Below, one piece after another: positions 43,463 through 52,070 of a DNA stretch of 64,000 nt. Source of the stretch: Variovorax paradoxus (GTDB lineage: Bacteria; Pseudomonadota; Gammaproteobacteria; Burkholderiales; Burkholderiaceae_C). Position numbers and translations under genes: made by a program. Positions within the stretch are counted from its first letter, which is position 1, and each line of letters starts with the position of its first letter. A model generated the notes under the pieces. The model was not told the origin of the DNA, made no database searches, and saw nothing but the letters and a program-made list of their open reading frames with translations. The DNA is taken from assembly GCF_030815855.1 (NCBI RefSeq), contig NZ_JAUSXG010000001.1:4650001-4714000 (forward strand), in the 5' to 3' direction.

Positions 43463-44199
43463 TGGCGAGAATTGACGATCTTCTCAGAGAAGCACTTCGA
43501 TTGCTTCCAGTTAAACCGTTACCAACCGCCAGTCAAGCTGAAAAGAAACGCTACAGCGAACAGATCTCTCAGTGCATCGCGCTGTCACTAGCTGAAGAAC
43601 TGAGGCTTCGAGGACTTCGGGAGGCACGTCCTGCAGGCATGGGCGAGCTAGGTGATTCGGGTGCCGAACGACGGATGGCAGGCGGCCTTGGAGCGAAAAA
43701 AGTTGATGTCACTTGGGCCACTGAGGAGTCTGGCCTTCTTCTCGCGATTTCGGTAAAAACAATAAACTTCAAAGATACCAGAACAGGAAATTATCAGAAG
43801 AACCTGATCAATCGTCGCGGCGACATGTTAATGGAAGCCGTGACCTTGCACCGGAGATTTCCTTACTCCGTCTTGGCCGGACTGTTTTTTCTGGACAAAG
43901 GTGCCGCTGAAGACGGAACGGACCGTCGACGTTCGACGCTTGAGAATGCCCATTCGCGGCTCCAATTATTCACAGGTCGAAATGACCCGGCCGGGCGAGA
44001 GGAGCAATTTGAACGGTTTTATTTGTTGTTACTCGGAGCTGATCCGTCCGAGGTGTCGATTACCGCATACGCGGTCGGCAAACCAGATGTGATCGTTGCG
44101 CTGGACGATATTCTGAACGACTTGCTCGCACTAGTTGCTCAAAGAAACCCCGACTTCTATGAACTCAGGCCCGGTGGCTCGCTAACAAAAGCTTCATAG
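43462..44199 (+). CDS. Restriction-endonuclease-like protein of the operon
   Basis: This 245-aa protein starts at GTG 43462. The motif GAKKVDVTWATEESGLLLAI, then SVKTINFKDTRTGNYQKNLI, fits a PD-(D/E)XK fold: Asp in KKVDV and Lys in SVKT, with Ser in place of the usual Glu before V-K, so activity is not certain. A long helical region follows (RRGDMLMEAVTLHRRFPYSV). Its place after an adenine methyltransferase makes it the likely cognate nuclease. The recognition sequence is unknown. Confidence 0.65.
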   Translation: MARIDDLLREALRLLPVKPLPTASQAEKKRYSEQISQCIALSLAEELRLRGLREARPAGMGELGDSGAERRMAGGLGAKKVDVTWATEESGLLLAISVKTINFKDTRTGNYQKNLINRRGDMLMEAVTLHRRFPYSVLAGLFFLDKGAAEDGTDRRRSTLENAHSRLQLFTGRNDPAGREEQFERFYLLLLGADPSEVSITAYAVGKPDVIVALDDILNDLLALVAQRNPDFYELRPGGSLTKAS

Positions 44200-44217
44200 C
44201 AGCTTTATTTTTCCTTC

Positions 44218-46419
44218 ATGAATGAGACTCTTTATTTCGCCACAGATGCCGCAATAATCAGCAGGCTCGGGCGAGAGCTGGTAGCAAGGCAGGAGACAGC
44301 CTTGATAGAGTTGGTCAAAAACTCATTCGATGCAGACGCAACTCATGTGACTGTTCGATTTACGGAGGATGGAGCTCTGGAAATTGAAGACAACGGCGTT
44401 GGAATGTCGCGCGCAGTTTTGATCGACAGTTTCTTGAGGCTTGCAAGCGATTTTAAAGTTCAATCGCCTTTCTCTCCACACTTCAAACGCCGCAGAGCCG
44501 GACGAAAGGGCATTGGACGGTTTGCCACTCAACGCCTCGGCGATGTGCTCGTGCTGCGTACGACGCCAGAGGGCAGTTCGGCTGGACTGATGCTCACCGT
44601 TGACTGGACAAAGTTTACTTCAGGTCGAGACCTAGGCAGCGTCGATGTTACGCTGTCACCCATTGATAGCGAGACTCAAGGAACCACGTTACGCATCGAA
44701 GAACTGAGCGACGAATGGACAGATGCACAGATACGTCGATGCTGGCGAGGCGTGTTGGCGCTCCAACAACCATTCCCCGTTGCAAAAATAGAATCCAACC
44801 CGGCGGTTGACCCCGGATTTTCTGTCGAATTTAGACGGGCAGATGAATTCTTCGGTGATGAAAACACAGTCGCCGACTTTAAAACAGAGATTCTAGACCA
44901 CCTGCACGCGGTCATCGAGCTAAGCGTTTCCGACGACGGCTTTGCTAAATGGAGAATTTCGGCAAACAGATTTGGGGAGTCGCGGCCGTGGATGAAAGTG
45001 CATCACGATCACTTGGACTCTTCTACCCCGCCTCCGTATAAGCATCTAAAAAGCGCGGCGATGAAGACACATTATGTGATCTTGTCGCCGGATCTGTTAC
45101 CCAGTCTTGTCTATGCGAGGGTGAGAGATGTTCTAGCAGATCAAGGCGGCGTTCGTCTCTATCGAAATGGATTTAGAGTAGTGCCGTACGGTGATGCTGG
45201 CAATGATTGGTTGCGGCTTGATGAGATCTATTCAAAGCGTGCGATATTGGCGCCAATCGCGAATCGTAACTTTTTCGGCGTAATAGAGGTGACTGATGTC
45301 GAGGGTAGGCTGTTTGAAGAACACACCTCGCGCGAAGGACTCATCGAGACGCCCGCGTTCATCGAGCTTCGAAGCCTTGCATCGGCCGTCTTGGTCTCAG
45401 CAGCTACCAGGATTGCTGAGGATCGAGGTCGTAAAACTCGTGCTGGCGCCAGTCGACCACGCCTCGAACGAGCGCCCAGTGCCGACGCTCTTCACGATCT
45501 CGATGCCGCCTTAAAAGCGACACAAGACGCGGCGATCAAAGCCGCCGCAAATGGGGCCGGCCATGACGCAGCTGAGGCCGTAGTCGCTCAAGTCCGCGAA
45601 GCCACCCGGATTCTCGAGGAAAAAAAGGAAGAAATCGCTACAGCAGAGGCTCGGCTCGCTGACGAGGCAGCCATGTTGCGATTCTTGGCGACCCTTGGCA
45701 TGACCACCGCGGAGTTCAGTCATGAAACCGGGATGACGTTTGACGCCTTTCGTCTGGATTTTCAGGCCGTCTTCGAGATGGCCAAGCTAGCGTCCCATGG
45801 TGACGCTCAATTGCTGGCGCAGTCGGAGCGAGCAAGTAGCATGCTTGCAAGGCTAGATACGCTGACGTCTTATCTGAATACGCTTGCCGCAGCTCGAACG
45901 GCGCGCGGCATGCGTCCGATTAGTCTGGCTCGAGCATTACATGAGTTTCATCTTGGCGTGGTATCGCAAGCACGCGCCCAGGGAGTCGAGCTGATTGTTG
46001 AAATACCGCCCTACGATCCCTTGTTCACGACTCCTATGCACGAGGCGGAAATAGCTTCGATCCTTCTAAATTTATACACCAACGCGGTTAAGGCGATAAA
46101 ACGCGCAAACGGTGAGAGAAAAATTCTAGTTAAAGCAGACCGAATTTCCGACGAGACAGCAGTCCGAATCCAGTTTTTTGATTCCGGCGATGGGATCCTG
46201 GACTCGAATTTGGACCGTGTCTTTGATGCATTTTTCACCACTCGAACATCAGCACCGGCGGGTAGCTCAGACGTCGAGCACGCAAAGGGCACTGGGCTAG
46301 GCCTGTGGATTGTTCATCAAATTGTCGAAAACTCCTCGGGTCGGATTTTTGCATCAAGCCCAGCAGATAATTTTTCCACCTGTTTCGATCTGAGATTTCC
46401 CTCTGAACCGGATTTATGA
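44218..46419 (+). CDS. Dual-GHKL ATPase: MORC/Hsp90-like N-terminus plus histidine-kinase-like C-terminus
   Basis: This is a 733-aa protein. The N-terminal GHKL ATPase has N-box ELVKNSFDADATHV, G1 IEDNGVGM and G2 RKGIGRFATQRLG, as in MutL/Hsp90/MORC-type enzymes. A coiled-coil/HisKA-like region follows (AAMLRFLATLGMTTAEFSHE, with a candidate phospho-His in SHE). The C-terminal kinase-type GHKL has ILLNLYTNAVKAIKR, FFDSGDGI and GTGLGLWIVHQIV. There is no signal peptide or membrane segment, so it is a cytosolic sensor. It overlaps the receiver gene by ATGA. Confidence 0.85.
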   Translation: MNETLYFATDAAIISRLGRELVARQETALIELVKNSFDADATHVTVRFTEDGALEIEDNGVGMSRAVLIDSFLRLASDFKVQSPFSPHFKRRRAGRKGIGRFATQRLGDVLVLRTTPEGSSAGLMLTVDWTKFTSGRDLGSVDVTLSPIDSETQGTTLRIEELSDEWTDAQIRRCWRGVLALQQPFPVAKIESNPAVDPGFSVEFRRADEFFGDENTVADFKTEILDHLHAVIELSVSDDGFAKWRISANRFGESRPWMKVHHDHLDSSTPPPYKHLKSAAMKTHYVILSPDLLPSLVYARVRDVLADQGGVRLYRNGFRVVPYGDAGNDWLRLDEIYSKRAILAPIANRNFFGVIEVTDVEGRLFEEHTSREGLIETPAFIELRSLASAVLVSAATRIAEDRGRKTRAGASRPRLERAPSADALHDLDAALKATQDAAIKAAANGAGHDAAEAVVAQVREATRILEEKKEEIATAEARLADEAAMLRFLATLGMTTAEFSHETGMTFDAFRLDFQAVFEMAKLASHGDAQLLAQSERASSMLARLDTLTSYLNTLAAARTARGMRPISLARALHEFHLGVVSQARAQGVELIVEIPPYDPLFTTPMHEAEIASILLNLYTNAVKAIKRANGERKILVKADRISDETAVRIQFFDSGDGILDSNLDRVFDAFFTTRTSAPAGSSDVEHAKGTGLGLWIVHQIVENSSGRIFASSPADNFSTCFDLRFPSEPDL

Positions 46420-47522
46420 CTATACCCCGCTGGATCTTCGTGGACGATCAAGCCGATGCCGCAAACGCCTTTGCAAGTAGATTGTCGAATGAAACCGGAT
46501 TAGATGTTGTTGTTTTCGCCCCCGCAGAAGCCAAGGCGAAAATACTAACAGGACAAGATGCACCGGATGGTGTCCTAATGGACGTAGACCTCTCTGCAGC
46601 TGTCGGGGAAACAGGGACCGGTCCTGGGATTGCTCAAGATATTCGAATTAAGCAAAAATCCAGAGATATTCAAGAGTTCCCAGTTATTCGCTTTGCAGCG
46701 ATCGGGCCGGTGGAAAGAAATATCAAAGGTGATCCGGCAAGCGATGATCTTTTTGATTTAAAAATCCAAAAAGAATCACTACTAAAAGATACAGAAGAAG
46801 TCGTGGCCCAGCTACACGGACTTCTCGAAATTTACCGTGGACTAAAAGAAGCAAAAACGGAAGATGTTCAAACACTTCCGATGCTCGTCGGGCTGAGTCT
46901 TGAAGACTGGGAGCTACTTGGTCATCTCGGTTTTGAATCAAGACTCCTATCGGCTATTCAGTCCGCTCCTCACGTGGCCGCTGGCACATTAATGCGCGAC
47001 TTCCTGCTGCCAGCTGGGCTTTTGATCACTGAAGATCTTCTCGCTGTCCGCCTTGGTGTGGATGTTTCGGCCTCGGGGACGTCTTGGGATGAGGTCAAAG
47101 CAAAGCTCCCGTTTTTTTACTCAGGCATTGGCGGAAAGAGGTTTGTTAGATGGTGGGCCCGAGGCCTAGAAGCGTGGTGGCTCGAGGCAACTCGTGAATC
47201 AAGGCCGCTGAGCAACCTCACTCCACCCGAAAGAGTGGAGCGCTTAAATCAAATATGTGCCGTGAAGGGCCTCGTCCCGTTACAAATGCCAATCGGCAGC
47301 GCCGGATCTCGGCCATGGCGGCTTTGCTCGTTGATGGGCGAGCGGGAGCCAAAAGAAACGATGGCGATCGATCCTTTGGAGAGCGTACGCTTGATGCCGC
47401 GGACGGACCTCCCTCCGTGGGTGGATCCACTCTATGCTGCGTTAGGTCCTGCATTGCAGCAAGGGAAGGATTTTCGTCTGAACCAGACCGACTTGACCCG
47501 GCTGTCACGCAAGCATAAATAA
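46416..47522 (+). CDS. Receiver-domain protein with unknown C-terminal domain
   Basis: This 368-aa protein begins RWIFVDDQADAANAFASRL with the acidic pair DD, and has a possible phospho-Asp in DGVLMDVDLS and a Lys in DLFDLKIQKES. The receiver domain ends at about 145. Residues 150-368 (LVGLSLEDWELLGHLGFESR; LPFFYSGIGGKRFVRWWARG) match no output domain I know and contain no HTH. It overlaps the kinase-like gene (ATGA) and is 1 nt from the next gene. It should be the phosphorylation partner of the dual-GHKL protein. Confidence 0.75.
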   Translation: MTIPRWIFVDDQADAANAFASRLSNETGLDVVVFAPAEAKAKILTGQDAPDGVLMDVDLSAAVGETGTGPGIAQDIRIKQKSRDIQEFPVIRFAAIGPVERNIKGDPASDDLFDLKIQKESLLKDTEEVVAQLHGLLEIYRGLKEAKTEDVQTLPMLVGLSLEDWELLGHLGFESRLLSAIQSAPHVAAGTLMRDFLLPAGLLITEDLLAVRLGVDVSASGTSWDEVKAKLPFFYSGIGGKRFVRWWARGLEAWWLEATRESRPLSNLTPPERVERLNQICAVKGLVPLQMPIGSAGSRPWRLCSLMGEREPKETMAIDPLESVRLMPRTDLPPWVDPLYAALGPALQQGKDFRLNQTDLTRLSRKHK

Positions 47523-47523
47523 A

Positions 47524-48270
47524 ATGTGGGACGCATTTCCGAAGGAGCTCTGTGACCTTGCTCGAGTGCTTCTCCGGCATGCAGAAACAGAGCGGACTGG
47601 TATTGCTTTGCTCGGGATGGAGCAGGCCTTCTCTTTTGATTGGATGAATCAGCGACTGCTCACAAGTAACATTTCCTTCCCAATACCGCCGCCGAGAAAC
47701 AAGGCACTGCATCCACATGGCTGCACGGTTACGGATGCAGAACTGAAATTTATCTTTGTGCTAGGAAATAACATTGAGAATGTGCTCATCCCAGAGCAAT
47801 CCGATTTTCAGGTTAAAGTAATTGGCCACGCAGAGTATGATGCCGCCCTCGTTGAACTCGAAGATCATTGGCGGGTAGACACGCATATCCATACGGGCGG
47901 TCCGCCTCCCAACGAACCTCATGCACTTGTTCATTTTCAAAGAGGTGGTCATGCGCAGGACTCATTTGCAAGCGGACCTAACTTTTTGCCCGGTATCAAC
48001 TTGCCGGCGCTCAAAGACGGAATTTGGGCATCTTTATTTCAATCACCCGGGCCTCGAGTTCCTTTTCCTCCGTTCTGTCCAATATTAGCGCTAGACTTCA
48101 CGATCGGGCAACACGATGGTTTGCTTTTGAACAAGCTTCGTAGCGAACCTGAGTATCAACAAATCATTCATATGGCTCAGACCCGGCTATGGCTTCCTTT
48201 TTTCAATGGGCTTGCTCAACAAGCAAATCGCAAGCGCTGGTTAGGTGAGATGCTCTTAGACGGAGTCTGA
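47524..48270 (+). CDS. Unknown protein, last gene of the defence-like operon
   Basis: This 248-aa soluble protein starts one base after the receiver gene stop. Visible blocks are DFQVKVIGHAEYDAALVELE, HWRVDTHIHTGGPPPNEPHA, LVHFQRGGHAQDSF and PRVPFPPFCPILALDFTIG. The PHALVHFQRGG...PFPP pattern looks like a conserved domain, but I cannot name it. No transmembrane segment is seen. As the terminal gene of the unit it could be the effector or an accessory factor. Confidence 0.6.
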   Translation: MWDAFPKELCDLARVLLRHAETERTGIALLGMEQAFSFDWMNQRLLTSNISFPIPPPRNKALHPHGCTVTDAELKFIFVLGNNIENVLIPEQSDFQVKVIGHAEYDAALVELEDHWRVDTHIHTGGPPPNEPHALVHFQRGGHAQDSFASGPNFLPGINLPALKDGIWASLFQSPGPRVPFPPFCPILALDFTIGQHDGLLLNKLRSEPEYQQIIHMAQTRLWLPFFNGLAQQANRKRWLGEMLLDGV

Positions 48271-48936
48271 GCTTTTTCTACCAAGGGATCGGTATTGAAA
48301 AAAATTTTGATGCTCTCGCGTATCAGAAGCGCCCCTAGCGGTGACGGGCGTTACTCGATGGGCGCATCGGCGCTATCTGATCAGACAGGCCTGTACATCG
48401 ACTGGCAATCCGTAACCACGGCGGTCCGTAAGGTTCTATGGGCTAACGCCCGCGTCTCGACGGCATTGAATCGCCGGGATGACTCATGAGATAGCGCCCG
48501 CCTTCGCTCAGTATTGATTTAGCTATTTTCGGCGAACGCCCGTCATGAACTCCGGTATTGACTATCTGACCCGCACTTCAGCCGCAACACGAAAACTCTT
48601 TGAAGGTGTCGAGTCCTACTTGGACCCTCTGAGGAAGGGCGTCAAAGGCGCCGTGTTTGTCAGCGAAGGAGCGACTCCGCCGCATCCAGCGCCAGCTACA
48701 GCACATGGGCTTAAGAAAACCCAAAACAACTGGAGCAGTCGGAGCAGGCTCGGGCGGAGTTCGTCGCAGAACTCTTTGCTATGGCCGCTCTATGCGGAGG
48801 GATCGCGGCTGGGGCACGATGGATCCAAGCCGTGCATTGAAATTTATCGGTACTTATGGCGGTATCTTTTTTCTTCCAGCCCAAAGAATCCAATATCCAT
48901 GCGGATTTTTGACATGCCCGCGATTCCTGTCGAACG
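48271..48936. other. Boundary between defence operon and IS66 relic
   Basis: Short frames only. A frame from ATG 48545 (MNSGIDYLTRTSAATRKLFE) is open but joins IS66 sequence and is not recognised. An AT-rich run at 48295-48315 follows the operon. No clear terminator hairpin was found. Confidence 0.4.
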
Positions 48937-49245
48937 CGCGTGTGTGGATCGTGGCCGGCCACACCGACATGAGGAAGGGCTTCGGCGGTTTGGCTGCCAT
49001 GGCCCAGACGACGCTCGCGGCCAATCCGTTCTGCGGCCATGTCTTCCGCGGCAAGCGCGGCGACATCCTAAGGGTGCTGTGGTTCGACGGCCAGCGACTG
49101 ATGCCGCTGGCCAAGCGCCTCGAGCACAGCCGCTTCGTCTGGCCGCAGGCCAGGTCCGGCAGCGTCTCGCTCACGCGGGCCCAACTCTCGATTGCTGTTG
49201 GAAGGCATCGACTGGCGTATGCCGGTGTGGGTTCGATCCCGCTCG
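48937..49245 (+). mobile_element. IS66-family OrfB (TnpB) fragment
   Basis: The plus strand reads VWIVAGHTDMRKGFGGLAAM, then AQTTLAANPFCGHVF, GDILRVLWFDGQRL, AKRLEHSRFVWPQARSGSVS, then a frameshift near 49190 into LLLEGIDWRMPVW. This is the IS66 accessory protein, damaged. Its right end directly adjoins a DUF1016 fragment on the opposite strand. Confidence 0.75.
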
Positions 49246-49249
49246 GGCA

Positions 49250-49590
49250 CGAAACTTCGATTCGCCAGACGCTGTCTGGCGAATCGGCCAAGCAAGGAAG
49301 AACGAGCGCATCTGCTGCAAGTTCTGACGGCTGAACCCTCGACCAAATTGTCCCGTCAGGTCCAATGAAAGCCGAACGATGAGTTGCTCGCCATAGCCCC
49401 TCGCCGCCTGCCTTTCTACTCGGACTCGACGATGCGACGACCGACCTCCCTGTAGCTTGCCGCCACAAAGAATTGACGCTCCGAGCAGCTGCGTGCCTTG
49501 CAGCATCGAGCAACTCGACGATGCCCCATGGACATCGGCATACCCGCTCGGCAAGGTCGCAGCGCTTGCCTTGGAAGAAGGAGCCGCTCC
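49250..49590 (-). pseudogene. DUF1016/YhcG-type PDDEXK protein, N-terminal fragment
   Basis: The minus strand shows, across three frames, SGYADVHGA, IVELLDAARHAAARSVNS, ASYREVGRRIVESE and ARGYGEQLIVRLSLDLTGQF, then GRGFSRQNLQQMRSFFLAWP. These are the ordered N-terminal blocks of YhcG-family proteins. The C-terminal nuclease domain is missing, and IS66 sequence starts where it should continue. Confidence 0.65.
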
Positions 49591-49592
49591 CC

Positions 49593-51008
49593 TCATGACT
49601 TGATGCCCTCCGATCGAGATTCGGCGAGGTTGTGCCATTGCAAGGCGTCAACACTGCTCTCAGAATCGGACATCAAGATGGGCAACGCGCCGGCAAGAGG
49701 GCCAGCCTCCACGCTCATCCCGCTCCTCGTTGCTGTCGCGAACCCCGTGCAAGAAGGCATCGCCAACGCCTTGTTCGCGGCCAGGTCATCCAGCAGATCC
49801 GCCCACAACTGGATCATCTTGCGCCGCTGATGTAGGAAAGTGGCGCGGTCATAGGCGCTACCCAGTTCCTCATCGGAGCCATGTGCCAGATGCCGCTCGA
49901 TCACCTCACGATCCGCCCCCAGCAGCTCGCGAATCAGGGTCCGGGCGGTGGCGCGGAACCCGTGGCCTGTGATCTGTTCCTTCGTGTCATAGCCCAGCGT
50001 GCGCAACGCACTGTTGATGGTGTTGTCGCTCATGTAGCGCGTCTTCTCGGAACGCTTCGACATGCTGCGGAAGATCGGCCCACTGGGACCGGTCAACGGA
50101 AGGATGTCACGCAGGATCTCAACCGCCTGCTTCGGCAGCGGCACGAGGTGAGCCGGCGTGCGTACGTCGCGCTTCTTCCACTCCCGCAGCTTCATCTTCT
50201 CGGGTGGGCAACGCCACAGCGCCTGATCGAGATCCACATCTTCCCAGTGCGCCAACCGCAACTGACCTGGCCGCTGGAACAGCAAGGGCGAGAGCTGCAA
50301 GGCCGCCCGTGTGATCACGTTGCCGTTGTAGGCACGCATGTCTCGAAGCAACTGGCCGAGCTTCTGCGGGTCCGTGATGGCTGCATAGTGGCGCGTGCGA
50401 GGTGGCGGCAGACCGGCCGTGCGGCTGTTCACGAAGTTCCTGGCCGGCTCCAGCGCGCCCACATCGACGGCGTACTGGAACACGTGCTGCACCGCCTCAC
50501 GCACGCGCTGCGCCGTCTCCAGGTTGCCGCGCTCCTTGATGCGGTGAAGGCATCGGACCACCTCGGTCGGCAAGATGGCCTCCATGGCCAGCGCACCGAT
50601 CCACGGGAAGATGTGCAGCTCCAGGTGACGCATCACCTTCTCGGCATAGCCGGCGGACCATTCGCGATCCTTCCGCGCCTGCGCATGCCATGCGCGGGCG
50701 GTCCGTTCAAAGGTATTGAGGCGCGCAACGCGATCGCGTTCTTCCTCCACCCGCCGCGCCTCCCGTGGATCGACGCCCTCGGCGCGCTTCTCGGCTTCGG
50801 CGCGCGCCTTCCTGCGCGCGGCGGCAAGCGTCACGACCGGGTAGTGCCCGATGCTGAGCTTGGCCTCCTTGCCATGCCGCTTGTAGCGATAAACCCACGC
50901 CTTGCCGGTCGGGCGCACGCGAAGGTACAGACCGTCACCGTCCGCCAGCAAATATTCCTTGTCCCGCGGCACTGCCGCCTTGATCTGAAGCTCGTTGAGT
51001 TGCCCCAT
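49593..51008 (-). CDS. int: Tyrosine-type integrase of the tRNA-Phe island
   Basis: This protein of 471 aa has the P4-type N-terminal DUF4102 arm (DKEYLLADGDGLYLRVRPTG) and a SAM-like core. The catalytic residues are Arg in LLFQRPGQLRLAHWEDVDL, HxxR in GHGFRATARTLI, and His and Tyr in HLAHGSDEELGSAYDRA. It should integrate the island into tRNA-Phe, whose 3' end lies 173 bp upstream of its start. ATG 51008 begins the conserved arm; a longer frame to 51140 runs into the att region. An unusual tail of about 55 residues follows the catalytic domain. Confidence 0.92.
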   Translation of the reverse strand: MGQLNELQIKAAVPRDKEYLLADGDGLYLRVRPTGKAWVYRYKRHGKEAKLSIGHYPVVTLAAARRKARAEAEKRAEGVDPREARRVEEERDRVARLNTFERTARAWHAQARKDREWSAGYAEKVMRHLELHIFPWIGALAMEAILPTEVVRCLHRIKERGNLETAQRVREAVQHVFQYAVDVGALEPARNFVNSRTAGLPPPRTRHYAAITDPQKLGQLLRDMRAYNGNVITRAALQLSPLLFQRPGQLRLAHWEDVDLDQALWRCPPEKMKLREWKKRDVRTPAHLVPLPKQAVEILRDILPLTGPSGPIFRSMSKRSEKTRYMSDNTINSALRTLGYDTKEQITGHGFRATARTLIRELLGADREVIERHLAHGSDEELGSAYDRATFLHQRRKMIQLWADLLDDLAANKALAMPSCTGFATATRSGMSVEAGPLAGALPILMSDSESSVDALQWHNLAESRSEGIKS

Positions 51009-51180
51009 GGTGTACCCAAAATCGACTGCGATTGAAAAGCAGTCTGGGGTACACCGTGGGGTACGCGCAAGAACGGGACTTTGTGGGATTCGGTGATGCC
51101 GCCTGAGCCGCCTTTTTGAGGCTAAGTCCTTGATGTACAAGGGCTTTTGAGCTGTCTTGGGATCTACCGAGAAAGAAAAA

Positions 51181-51256
51181 TGGTGGCCTGGGGCGGAATC
51201 GAACCACCGACACGCGGATTTTCAATCCGCTGCTCTACCAACTGAGCTACCGGGCC
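51181..51256 (-). tRNA. tRNA-Phe (anticodon GAA)
   Basis: This is a 76-nt gene with encoded CCA. The anticodon stem GCGGA/TCCGC surrounds TTGAAAA with GAA. The D-arm is AGCTCAGTTGGTAGAGC and the T-arm is GGTGG-TTCGATT-CCGCC. The acceptor arms GGCCCGG and CCAGGCC pair except for C5-A68. The 3' end faces the integrase, so the last ~20 nt are the probable att core. The mismatch is on the island side. Confidence 0.95.
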
Positions 51257-51274
51257 TTGGTGTGCAGCCTCAAA

Positions 51275-51976
51275 TTATACAGCGCTTCTGCGGCCTCTCG
51301 AAAGGTCGACGCCAAGTTGTTTGAGCTTGCGATAAAGATGGGTCCGCTCCAGCCCGGTTTTCTCGGCCACACGGGTCATCGAACCGTTTTCCATGGCGAG
51401 ATGGAACTCGAAGTAGGCCTTCTCGAAGCCGTCGCGCGCGTCGCGCAGTGGGCGGTCCAGGTCGAAGCTCTGGGTCGATTGCGGGCCGGCATCGGGCACC
51501 GGCACGGAAGCCAGCGAGGCCAGCAGCAGGCTGTCGCCGGTGGTGGTGATGGCGGCCGCCGGGTTGACGCCCGTGGCCGGAGGCACGACGCCCGCGGCCG
51601 CCCGCCTGGCGCTTTCGCGGGCGAGGCCCTGCTCCACGGCCTTGAGCAGCTTCTGCAGCGTGATGGGCTTTTCGAGGAACGCAAAGGCGCCGATGCGGGT
51701 GGCGTCGACGGCGGTGTCGATGGTGGCGTGGCCGCTCATCATGATGACGGGCATGCTGAGCAGGCCGGCGGTGGACCATTCCTTGAGCAGCGTGACGCCA
51801 TCGGTGTCGGGCATCCAGATGTCGAGCAGCACGAGGTCGGGACGTGCGCGTTGCCGGGCTGCGCGTGCTTCGGCGGCGTTTTCCGCGAGCTCCACGTTGT
51901 GGCCTTCGTCATTGAGAATTTCGAAGAGCAGGTCCCTAATGCCCAGCTCGTCATCGACCACGAGAATGTTTGCCAT
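51275..51976 (-). CDS. Response regulator, NtrX-like with Fis-type HTH and no AAA+ domain
   Basis: This 233-aa protein has a receiver domain with DDE at 8-10, phospho-Asp52 in LLDIWMPDTDG, and MSGHATID and EKP blocks. A Pro/Ala linker of about 45 residues follows, then a C-terminal HTH (MTRVAEKTGLERTHLYRKLK). It lacks the sigma-54 ATPase core of classical NtrX, so it binds DNA but cannot remodel sigma-54 polymerase. It lies 94 bp downstream of the NtrY-like kinase, its partner. Confidence 0.88.
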   Translation of the reverse strand: MANILVVDDELGIRDLLFEILNDEGHNVELAENAAEARAARQRARPDLVLLDIWMPDTDGVTLLKEWSTAGLLSMPVIMMSGHATIDTAVDATRIGAFAFLEKPITLQKLLKAVEQGLARESARRAAAGVVPPATGVNPAAAITTTGDSLLLASLASVPVPDAGPQSTQSFDLDRPLRDARDGFEKAYFEFHLAMENGSMTRVAEKTGLERTHLYRKLKQLGVDLSRGRRSAV

Positions 51977-52070
51977 GAGTGCTGCTTGTTGTATGCGCCG
52001 GTATCTGCAATGGTGTGTAGGGGGTCCGCCAGCCGCCCCATCGTCTGCACGCGATGGGTTTCTTTCGCGC

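Noticed and set aside
49881-51035. A 384-codon plus-strand frame opposite the integrase
   Set aside because: Shadow of the integrase, whose catalytic residues are all on the minus strand.
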